Shown in pieces: positions 25,139-32,056 of a DNA stretch of 52,225 bases (positions are counted from its first letter, which is position 1; each line of letters begins with the position of its first letter). The notes below the pieces were generated by a model, which saw only the letters and a list, made by a program, of their open reading frames with translations, searched no databases and was not told the origin of the DNA. The stretch comes from Microvirga arvi (lineage in GTDB: Bacteria; Pseudomonadota; Alphaproteobacteria; Rhizobiales; Beijerinckiaceae). Position numbers and translations under genes: made by a program. The stretch lies in assembly GCF_016892765.1 (NCBI RefSeq), contig NZ_JAFEMD010000039.1, forward strand, positions 1 through 52,225. The letters run 5' to 3'.

Positions 25139-25381
25139 ATGCGGATCTTGCCTCTGATCACCCTCACTATCGCGATCGCGATGCCCATGGGCCTTGCTGC
25201 CCAGGAGCAGCGCGGCGCTACGACGGCAAGGGAGGTGCTGAAGGCCGCCTGCGAGAGAGACGCCCGCCTGATCTACAGGACGGGCAACACTACGGCGCCC
25301 GACCTCCGTGAACAGATGCTGGCCGCCCGCAAAGCCTATGTCCGCGACTGCCTCGTGAAAGGGAATGCGGTTTCCGGGTGA
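25139..25381 (+). CDS. Small secreted protein
   Basis: An 80-residue product that starts MRILPLITLTIAIAMPMGLA, a Sec signal peptide, so a mature periplasmic protein of about 59 residues. The mature part has two cysteines (KAACERDARL and VRDCLVKG), probably disulfide-linked, as in many small stress-type or metal-site proteins. AGGAG at 25127-25131 supports the ATG. It is convergent with the CobW gene and divergent from the WD40 gene. Confidence 0.7.
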   Translation: MRILPLITLTIAIAMPMGLAAQEQRGATTAREVLKAACERDARLIYRTGNTTAPDLREQMLAARKAYVRDCLVKGNAVSG

Positions 25382-25432
25382 GCCGCAGAACGCCTCACAG
25401 GGGAGCCCGTAAGCCGGCAGGGACGAGGTGCT

Positions 25433-26416
25433 TTATGCCGCGCAGGCGAGAAAGCCCTCTCGGATCGCCTTCTCGTTCAGATCGCGCCCGATGAACACGA
25501 CCTTGGAGGTGTGCTTCTCGCCAGGCTTCCACTCGCCCTGCACATCGCCGTCGAGGATCATGTGAACGCCCTGGAAGACGAAGCGTTTCGGCTCATCGGG
25601 GAATGCCACGATGCCCTTGCAGCGCAGGATGTTCGGCCCCTCGACCTGGGTGAGATTGGAGATCCAGGGCATGAACTTCTCCGGGTCGACCTCGCCCTCC
25701 AGGTGCACGGCGACGGACTGCATGTCCTCGTCGTGATGGTGGTGATGGCCCTCCTCGAGGAAATCGGGTTCGAGTTCGATGATGCGGTCGAGATCGAAGG
25801 CCTTGCGATCGAGCACTTCCGAGATCGGAATGGCGCAGTTCTGTGTCCGGTGGACCTTGGCATAGGGGTTGATGGCGCGAATGCGGGCTTCGACCTCGTT
25901 TAGCTCAACCGCGGACACGAGATCGATCTTGTTGAGGATGATCACGTCCGCGAAGGCGATCTGGTTCTTGGCTTCGGGCGCATCCTTCAGCCGGTCCGAG
26001 AGCCACTTGGCATCGGCTACCGTCACCACCGCGTCGAGGCGGGCGGCGTCGGAGACGTCCTGGTCCATGAAGAAGGTCTGCGCGACGGGGGCAGGATCGG
26101 CAAGGCCCGTGGTCTCGACGATGATGGCGTCGAACTTGCCCTTGCGCTTCATCAGCCCGTCGAGGATGCGGATCAGGTCGCCGCGCACGGTGCAGCAGAT
26201 GCAGCCGTTGTTCATCTCGAACACTTCCTCATCGGCGCCGACGACGAGCTCGTTGTCGATGCCGATCTCGCCGAACTCGTTGACGATCACGGCATATTTC
26301 TTGCCGTGCTGTTCGGTGAGGATGCGGTTGAGAAGGGTGGTCTTGCCGGCGCCGAGATAGCCTGTGAGGACGGTGACGGGGATCTTGTCGGTCATCGGAT
26401 AATCCGCAACGTTCAT
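25433..26416 (-). CDS. CobW-family GTP-binding protein (zinc metallochaperone, ZigA/YciC-like)
   Basis: A 327-residue G3E GTPase that hands metal, here probably zinc, to client proteins. Visible are the P-loop GYLGAGKTT (19-27), the metal site CICC (72-75), ETTG (101-104), NKID (162-165), a five-His run H224-H228 in EEGHHHHHDE, and the C-terminal CobW domain. It lies 26 nt behind znuA and is the fifth gene of the znu run. This argues for zinc rather than cobalt. ATG 26416 has poor Shine-Dalgarno spacing; ATG 26395 is possible. Confidence 0.92.
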   Translation of the reverse strand: MNVADYPMTDKIPVTVLTGYLGAGKTTLLNRILTEQHGKKYAVIVNEFGEIGIDNELVVGADEEVFEMNNGCICCTVRGDLIRILDGLMKRKGKFDAIIVETTGLADPAPVAQTFFMDQDVSDAARLDAVVTVADAKWLSDRLKDAPEAKNQIAFADVIILNKIDLVSAVELNEVEARIRAINPYAKVHRTQNCAIPISEVLDRKAFDLDRIIELEPDFLEEGHHHHHDEDMQSVAVHLEGEVDPEKFMPWISNLTQVEGPNILRCKGIVAFPDEPKRFVFQGVHMILDGDVQGEWKPGEKHTSKVVFIGRDLNEKAIREGFLACAA

Positions 26417-26442
26417 CTCCCACGAGCGGGGAGGGTGGATGA

Positions 26443-27363
26443 TCAGCTCGAAAGGGCCGCGCTGAAAGCCCTTATATTGTGTCTCATCATGTCAATGTAA
26501 GTGCCAGCAGGGCCATTGGGCTCCGAGAGCGCATCGGAATAGACCTGGGACCCGATCTTTGCCCCGGTTTCCGTGGCGATGCGCGCCATCAGGCGGGCAT
26601 CGGAGACGTTCTCGACGAAGACGGCGGCAATCCTCTCGCGCTTGATCTGCTGGATGATCCGGGCCACGTCCTTCGCCGAGGCCTCCGAGTCGGTCGAGAC
26701 GCCCTGGGGCGACACGAAGTCGATGCCGTAGGCGTTCTCGAAATAGCGGAAGGCATCGTGGGAGGTGATGATCCTGCGACGCTCAGCGGGAATGCCTGCG
26801 ACGAGGCTCTTCACCTCCGCTTCCAGCTCGTCGAGCTGCTTGAGATAAGCCGCGGCATTGGCCTCGTAAGCCTCCTTGCCGGCCGGATCGGCGGCGATCA
26901 GCGCATCCCGGATATTGGCCACGTAGATCTTGGCGTTGCCGATGCTCTGCCATGCGTGGGGATCATCGCCATGGCCGTGGTCATGTCCATGGCCGCCCTC
27001 CTCACCCTTGAGCGGCTTCACGCCTTTGGCAGCCTCGATGCTGACGGCCCTGGTGCCGGAGGATTTGACGAGACGGTCGATCCAGCCTTCGAACTTCAGG
27101 CCATTGGTGAAGACGATCTTCGCTTCGGTCAGGCGGCGCCCATCGGCGGGTGTCGGCGAATAGACATGGGCATCGCCGTTCGGGCCGACGAGAATCGTCA
27201 CTTCGAGCTTGTCGCCGCCCACCTTGCGCACCATGTCGCCCAAAATCGAGAAGGTCGCCACGACCTTCATCGTGCTGGCATTCTGGGCCGCTGCCGGCAG
27301 GGCAGGCACGGCAAGGGTGAGGCATCCTGCCAGAAGGGAGACGGCAGCTCTTCTCGTCAGCAT
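26443..27363 (-). CDS. znuA: Zinc ABC transporter substrate-binding protein ZnuA
   Basis: Periplasmic metal receptor (cluster 9) feeding ZnuB. A signal peptide covers the first 26 residues or so, ending AAAQ. Likely metal ligands are H66 (GDAHVYSP), H136 (DDPHAW), H202 (TSHDAF) and D277 (YSDAL). The third ligand is His, as in zinc or TroA-type receptors, rather than the Glu of manganese types. The usual His-rich loop is short (GGHGHDHGH, 123-131). It is 24 nt behind znuB. Manganese transport is the main alternative. Confidence 0.92.
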   Translation of the reverse strand: MLTRRAAVSLLAGCLTLAVPALPAAAQNASTMKVVATFSILGDMVRKVGGDKLEVTILVGPNGDAHVYSPTPADGRRLTEAKIVFTNGLKFEGWIDRLVKSSGTRAVSIEAAKGVKPLKGEEGGHGHDHGHGDDPHAWQSIGNAKIYVANIRDALIAADPAGKEAYEANAAAYLKQLDELEAEVKSLVAGIPAERRRIITSHDAFRYFENAYGIDFVSPQGVSTDSEASAKDVARIIQQIKRERIAAVFVENVSDARLMARIATETGAKIGSQVYSDALSEPNGPAGTYIDMMRHNIRAFSAALSS

Positions 27364-27387
27364 GGTCTTGGTCCTCGTTGGGAGGGT

Positions 27388-28254
27388 TCAGGCTTCCAGG
27401 TGCCGGCCGGGCCAGGCGAGCCACAGCAGGCCGCCCTCGCGCCCCAGCACGACGGAGATCACATAGATGGCCCCGGCCGACAGGATGATCGCCGGTCCTG
27501 CAGGCAGTTCCGCATGGAACGAGAGCAGCAGGCCGCTCAGGCCCGAGACGATGCCGATAAGGATGGAGACGAGCATCATCATGGTGATGTCGGTGGTCCA
27601 GAAGCGGGAGGACGCTGCGGGCAGCATCATCATGCCGACCGCCAGCAGGGTGCCGAGCGCATGAAAGCCGCCGACCAGGTTCATGACGACCAATCCTAAG
27701 AAGATCAGGTGCGTCGGCGTTCCGGCGCGGCTCACCGAGCGCAGGAAGATGGGATCCACGCATTCGAGCACGAGCGGGCGATAGAGCACCGCCAGCGCCA
27801 CGACGGTGATGGTGGAGATGGAAGCCAGCAGCAGGAGCGTGTTGTCGTCGAGCGCCAGCACCGTGCCGAAGAGCACGTGCAGCAGGTCCACGTTTGAGCC
27901 GCGCAGCGACACGATGGTGACGCCGAGCGCCAGGGACAGGAGATAGAAGGCTGCCAGCGATGCATCCTCCTTCAGCGCGGTGAAGCGCGAGACGAGGCCC
28001 GCCGCGACGGCGACGATCACGCCCGCGAACAACCCGCCGATGGTCATGGCCGGCAGGGAGAGGCCGGCGACGAGATAGCCTACAGCGGCGCCCGGCAGGA
28101 TGGCATGGGCCATCGCATCGCCGGTGAGACTCATGCGCCGCAGCATCAGGAAGACGCCCACAGGACCTCCGCCCAGGGCAATGGCCATCACGCCCACTAG
28201 GGCGCGCCGCATGAACTCGAATTCGGAAAAAGGCGCGTAGAACAGGTCAAGCAT
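27388..28254 (-). CDS. znuB: Zinc ABC transporter permease ZnuB
   Basis: A 288-residue inner-membrane permease of the ABC-3 family with about eight hydrophobic segments. Family stretches are LMLRRMSLTGDAMAHAILPG near residue 40 and VGGFHALGTLLAVGMMMLPA near 200. ATG 28254 begins 10 nt after the znuC stop, with GAGGCG upstream. An in-frame ATG at 28296 would overlap znuC. Confidence 0.92.
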   Translation of the reverse strand: MLDLFYAPFSEFEFMRRALVGVMAIALGGGPVGVFLMLRRMSLTGDAMAHAILPGAAVGYLVAGLSLPAMTIGGLFAGVIVAVAAGLVSRFTALKEDASLAAFYLLSLALGVTIVSLRGSNVDLLHVLFGTVLALDDNTLLLLASISTITVVALAVLYRPLVLECVDPIFLRSVSRAGTPTHLIFLGLVVMNLVGGFHALGTLLAVGMMMLPAASSRFWTTDITMMMLVSILIGIVSGLSGLLLSFHAELPAGPAIILSAGAIYVISVVLGREGGLLWLAWPGRHLEA

Positions 28255-28264
28255 GGAAGGCGCC

Positions 28265-29014
28265 TCAGGCGACGTGGCGATGACAGACATCCGCATGCGG
28301 ATCGTATGCCTCGACCATGCGGCGGGCCTTCAAAAGGTTCTCTGGACTCAGCACCTCCCCCGTCTCGCCCCAGGCCACGGGCTCGCGGGCGATCAGCAGG
28401 GTTTGCGGAAAGGTGCGCCGGACCATGTCGAGGTCGTGCAGCACGGCCACGACCGTCCGGGCTTCGTCATGCCAGCGACGGACGAGGTCGAGCAGGTCGG
28501 CGGTCGTCTTGGCATCGATGGCGGTAAACGGCTCGTCGAGCAGGATCACGGGAGCGTCCTGCAGGAGGAGGCGCGCGAAAAGCGCTCGCTGCATCTGCCC
28601 GCCCGAGAGGGTGGATATGGGCCGCCGCTCGAAGCCGGTGAGGCCGACTGCCGCCAGCGCGTCCTCGATCCTGGTGCGGTCCTGGCGTGCAACGCCGCCG
28701 AAGAGGCCGGAGCGGGACCAGAGACCCATGGCGACGAGATCATAGACCGAGAGCGGAAAGGACCGGTCGATCTCGGCCGCCTGGGGCAGGTAGGCGATGC
28801 CGGAAGCGGGGCCTTTCAGGTCGATGCGGCCCTCGAGCGGCTTGAGGGTGCCGACGATGCCCTTGAGCAGGGTGGACTTGCCGGCCCCGTTCGGCCCGAC
28901 CACGGCGATCAGGCTGCCGGCCGGGATATCACCGTCGAGGTGATGCACGGCGGGCCTGCGGCCATAGCCCAGGGTCACCTCGTCGAAGCGGATGGCGGTC
29001 GATGCCGAGGACAT
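28265..29014 (-). CDS. znuC: Zinc ABC transporter ATP-binding protein ZnuC
   Basis: A 249-residue ATPase that powers ZnuB. Walker A is GPNGAGKS (40-47), the Q-loop is in AYLPQAAEID, the signature is LSGGQ (136-140) and Walker B is VILLDEP (156-162). The C-terminus ends DPHADVCHRHVA, with three His and one Cys that could sense metal. The ATG lies three bases after the stop of the His-rich micropeptide gene. Confidence 0.93.
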   Translation of the reverse strand: MSSASTAIRFDEVTLGYGRRPAVHHLDGDIPAGSLIAVVGPNGAGKSTLLKGIVGTLKPLEGRIDLKGPASGIAYLPQAAEIDRSFPLSVYDLVAMGLWSRSGLFGGVARQDRTRIEDALAAVGLTGFERRPISTLSGGQMQRALFARLLLQDAPVILLDEPFTAIDAKTTADLLDLVRRWHDEARTVVAVLHDLDMVRRTFPQTLLIAREPVAWGETGEVLSPENLLKARRMVEAYDPHADVCHRHVA

Positions 29015-29017
29015 GCG

Positions 29018-29173
29018 TTAACCCGTTACCGCGAGCACCAGCAGCCACAACCCCGCCAGGACAACGGCGGATCCGGCCAGACGCTGCCCGACCGAGAGGC
29101 GCAGGAGCGAAAAGGTCGGAGCGGCGGCGATCGCCCGATGCGCATGGTGGTGATGGTGGTGGCCCTGTGACAT
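29018..29173 (-). CDS. His-rich single-span membrane micropeptide heading the znu operon
   Basis: A 51-residue product read directly from the sequence. It starts M-S-Q-G, then six consecutive His, then A-H-R; a short amphipathic part contains FSLLRLSVGQRLAGS; a hydrophobic segment AVVLAGLWLLVLAV follows; and it ends in TG. The topology suggests one membrane span with a metal-binding tail. The stop codon lies three bases before the znuC ATG, so expression is probably coupled. I know of no named family. A role as zinc sensor, buffer or transporter subunit is inference. It could be a non-coding coincidence, but His codons mix CAC and CAT, which fits coding. Confidence 0.62.
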   Translation of the reverse strand: MSQGHHHHHHAHRAIAAAPTFSLLRLSVGQRLAGSAVVLAGLWLLVLAVTG

Positions 29174-29208
29174 GGCCCCTTACATAGACCGATCCGGCGC
29201 CGATTTCC

Positions 29209-29236
29209 AGGGGCGTACAGTATTTTATACGCCCCT
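29209..29236. promoter_or_regulatory. Palindrome before the znu operon (candidate Zur operator)
   Basis: Nine-base arms, AGGGGCGTA and TACGCCCCT, flank an AT-rich centre, 36 nt upstream of the micropeptide start. On the minus strand the centre contains TATAAAAT, a good -10-like element, so a bound repressor would block the promoter. Zinc-uptake operons in this group are usually repressed by Zur at AT-rich palindromes. The alternative is a terminator hairpin for the upstream glucan gene, but no T run follows. Confidence 0.45.
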
Positions 29237-29264
29237 TCAACAATATGGTTTCTAAGGCTTAATC

Positions 29265-30842
29265 TCAGAATGCCGGGTGGTACTGGTAGAGCCAGGTTTC
29301 GCTCAGGACTTCGTTCCCGTTGCGCAGATAGCACCGCATCTCCACCGGCTCGGTCCCGGTCGCCGTCAGGTCGAACTGGGTGCGCCAGTGACCAGGCACG
29401 TTGTTGGGCACCGCCTCGGTCAGAACGTTCGTGAACTCGCCGCGGGAGGCCGAGAGCACGGGCTGGGGGATCACACCGCTCGGCAGCTTGGTCAGGGGCT
29501 GGCCGATGAACTCCACCATGAACTTGCGCACGCCCTTCGGCCGGTTGGTGCCGGCCTGCCCGCCATTGCCGAAGCGAGTGGCAACGACCCGAGCGAGCGG
29601 CGTCGGGTAGGGCTCCTCCGCCGACCAGTGCATGCGGTAGCGCAATTCGATGGCCTGACCCGCGCGGACAGGATCGGCGGGCACCCACATGGCGACGATG
29701 TTGTCGTGGATCTCGTCGTCCGTCGGGATCTCGACGAGCTGGATCGAGCCCCGGCCCCAGGTGCCCTGCGGCTCGATCCAGAGGGAGGGGCGCCGGTCAT
29801 AGTAAACGCCGTCGAGGTAATGGTCGAAGTTCCGGTCGCGCTGGAGCAGGCCGAACCCCTTCGGGTTCTCGTCGGCGAAGGCCGAGGTGATGATGCGCGG
29901 CGGGTTGTTGAGGGGGCGCCAGATGCGCTCGCCGCCCCCGGTCCACATGGCGAGCCCGTCCGAATCGTGGATTTCCGGGCGCCAGTCGACGGCGGTGGTT
30001 TTCGACTTTTCCGAGTACCAGTACATGGAGGTCAGGGGCGCGAGGCCGAGGCGGCTCACGTCCTGACGCATGTAGACCGCGCTGTCGATGTCCATGATCA
30101 CCGCGGCCGCCCGCTGCATGACGAAGCGATAGGCGCCGGACACGCTCGGGCCGTCGAGCAGGGCATAGACGGTCACAGTGTTCGAACCCGCCTGAGGCGT
30201 CTCGAAATAGACATGGGTGAAGTCGGGAAACTCCTCGTTCTTCCCGAAGACGGCCACGTCGACGGCAAGGCCCCGGGCGGAGAGGCCATACTGGTAGAGT
30301 TCGCCGATGGCGCGGAAATAGGAGGCACCGAGAAAGGCCACCCAGTCGTTCTTCTTCCAGTCGAGCTTTCCGGTGCGCGCCTCCTGGAAGCGGAAGCCGG
30401 CAAAGCCGGAATTGTCCGGCAGCTTCCGGGCCGGTGAGTCCGCCGGCATGTCGAAGGAGTCGCTGTCGTAGATGATCTCGCGGGCTTGGCCGCCTTCGAC
30501 CACATGCATGCGCACCGGTTTCTGGAAGAAGCGGCCCATGTGGAAGAAGGTGACCGGAAACTCGCTGGGGCCGTTGGCCCAGAGCGCCAGATCCGTCTTG
30601 AACCGGATCTTGCCGTGGGCGTCGTAGTCGATCTGGTAGAGCACCTCAGGCGATGGGCTCGGCGGCGCGACGTAAGGCGAGCGCGCCATGTCCTGCGCCC
30701 GCTTCTTCAGCTCATCGAAGGAGAAGGGGGAGGGGGTTCCCATCTTCAGGCCCTGCTGCGCCAGGGCCGGAGCGGAAAAGCCTTGGGCAGCCAAGGCGGC
30801 CGTTGCGGTTGCGGTCTGGAGGAACTGGCGGCGATTGATCAT
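29265..30842 (-). CDS. Periplasmic glucan biosynthesis protein, OpgG/OpgD family (second copy)
   Basis: A 525-residue MdoG-family protein with a twin-arginine-type start (MINRRQFLQTATATAALAAQ). It shares the block order of the 15218-16786 copy: PFSFDELKKRAQDMARSPY, FLGASYFRAIGELYQYGLSA, GLAPLTSMYWYSEKS, SDGLAMWTGGGERIWRPLNN and ENPKGFGLLQRDRNFDHYLD, ending LSETWLYQYHPAF. ATG 30842 starts the signal; 30854 is an alternative. No OpgH lies nearby. It is divergent from the second TAXI receptor gene and upstream of, but probably separate from, the znu run. Confidence 0.9.
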   Translation of the reverse strand: MINRRQFLQTATATAALAAQGFSAPALAQQGLKMGTPSPFSFDELKKRAQDMARSPYVAPPSPSPEVLYQIDYDAHGKIRFKTDLALWANGPSEFPVTFFHMGRFFQKPVRMHVVEGGQAREIIYDSDSFDMPADSPARKLPDNSGFAGFRFQEARTGKLDWKKNDWVAFLGASYFRAIGELYQYGLSARGLAVDVAVFGKNEEFPDFTHVYFETPQAGSNTVTVYALLDGPSVSGAYRFVMQRAAAVIMDIDSAVYMRQDVSRLGLAPLTSMYWYSEKSKTTAVDWRPEIHDSDGLAMWTGGGERIWRPLNNPPRIITSAFADENPKGFGLLQRDRNFDHYLDGVYYDRRPSLWIEPQGTWGRGSIQLVEIPTDDEIHDNIVAMWVPADPVRAGQAIELRYRMHWSAEEPYPTPLARVVATRFGNGGQAGTNRPKGVRKFMVEFIGQPLTKLPSGVIPQPVLSASRGEFTNVLTEAVPNNVPGHWRTQFDLTATGTEPVEMRCYLRNGNEVLSETWLYQYHPAF

Positions 30843-30995
30843 GGATGAGCGCATGTATCTGTGGAGGGACGCACCCCTACCGACCAAGGTGGCAGGATTA
30901 AGTCCCTCTTAGCCTCTTGAGAAATCTTCGTCAGCGGTCAATGTAGCCCCACACACAGGCCAGCGACGACTGCGCCGTAAATTAGGGAGTACGCT

Positions 30996-31964
30996 ATGCA
31001 TCGAAAAGTCATGCGCCGCCTCATCGGCGCAGCGGCCGCCATCGCGCTGGCCGGGGCCAGCATCCCGGCCCAGGCCCAGGATTTTATCAATGTCCTGACC
31101 GGCGGCACCTCCGGTGTCTATTACCCGCTCGGCGTCGCGCTCTCCAAGGTCTTCACGGACAAGGTGCAGGGCTCCCGTCCCTCGGTTCAAGCCACGAAGG
31201 CCTCGGTTGAAAATCTGACGCTGCTGCAGCAGGGCAAGGGCGAGATCGGCTTCACCCTCGGCGACAGCCTCGCCATGGGCTGGGCCGGCGACGAGGAGGC
31301 TGGCTTCAAGGGCAAGCTCGACAAGCTGCGTGGCATCACGGCGATCTATCCCAACTTCATCCAGATCGTCGCCACCCAGGAATCCGGCATCAAGTCTCTT
31401 GCGGATCTCAAGGGCAAGCGTCTCTCCGTCGGCGCGCCGAAATCCGGCACCGAGCTCAATGCCCGGGCGATCCTCCAGGGCGCGGGCCTGTCCTACAAGG
31501 ATCTCGGCAAGGTCGAGTACCTGCCCTTCGGTGAGTCGGTCGAGCTCATGAAGAACCGCCAGCTCGACGCGACCCTGCAATCGGCCGGTCTCGGCGTGTC
31601 CTCCATCCGCGACCTCGCCACCTCCGTGCCGATCGTCGTGGTGGAGATTCCCGCCAGCGTCGTGGACAAGGTCGGCACGCCCTACGTGAAGGCCACGATC
31701 CCGGCGAACACCTATGGCGGCCAGACCGCCCCCGTGCAGACGGCTGCGGTGGTGAACTACCTTGTCACTCATTCCGGCGTGAAGGACGAGACCGTCTACC
31801 AGATGACCAAGGCGATCTATGACAGCCTGCCGGATCTCGCCGCAGCCCACGCCGCCGCCAAGGACATCAAGCTGGAAAGCGCGCTCTCCGGCATGCCCGT
31901 CCCGATGCATCCGGGCGCCCAGCGCTACTTCGACGAGAAGGGCGTGAAGAAACAGGGTTCCTAA
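30996..31964 (+). CDS. TAXI-family TRAP transporter substrate-binding protein (second system)
   Basis: A 322-residue periplasmic receptor with a Sec signal (RRLIGAAAAIALAGASIPAQ) and the TAXI start FINVLTGGTSGVYYPLGVAL. Its core IKSLADLKGKRLSVGAPKSG and end VPMHPGAQRYFDEKGVKKQ are typical. GGGAG before the ATG is a good ribosome-binding site. It is clearly diverged from the first receptor (820-1797), so another ligand is likely. The permease gene follows after 92 nt, with a strong terminator hairpin in the gap. Confidence 0.92.
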   Translation: MHRKVMRRLIGAAAAIALAGASIPAQAQDFINVLTGGTSGVYYPLGVALSKVFTDKVQGSRPSVQATKASVENLTLLQQGKGEIGFTLGDSLAMGWAGDEEAGFKGKLDKLRGITAIYPNFIQIVATQESGIKSLADLKGKRLSVGAPKSGTELNARAILQGAGLSYKDLGKVEYLPFGESVELMKNRQLDATLQSAGLGVSSIRDLATSVPIVVVEIPASVVDKVGTPYVKATIPANTYGGQTAPVQTAAVVNYLVTHSGVKDETVYQMTKAIYDSLPDLAAAHAAAKDIKLESALSGMPVPMHPGAQRYFDEKGVKKQGS

Positions 31965-31988
31965 ACCTATCGACCTGTTTGACAATCC

Positions 31989-32019
31989 AGCCGGGGCAGG
32001 TGAACTGCTCCGGCTTTTT
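31989..32019 (+). terminator. Intrinsic terminator between TAXI receptor and permease genes
   Basis: AGCCGGGGCAG (31989-31999) pairs over 11 bp with CTGCTCCGGCT (32005-32015), one G-U, loop GTGAA, followed directly by TTTT. This is a textbook rho-independent terminator lying inside an operon, between the receptor stop and the permease start. Partial read-through would give high receptor and low permease levels. Confidence 0.8.
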
Positions 32020-32056
32020 CATGACGACAACAATCCGGGCCAGGGAGAGCCGCACG

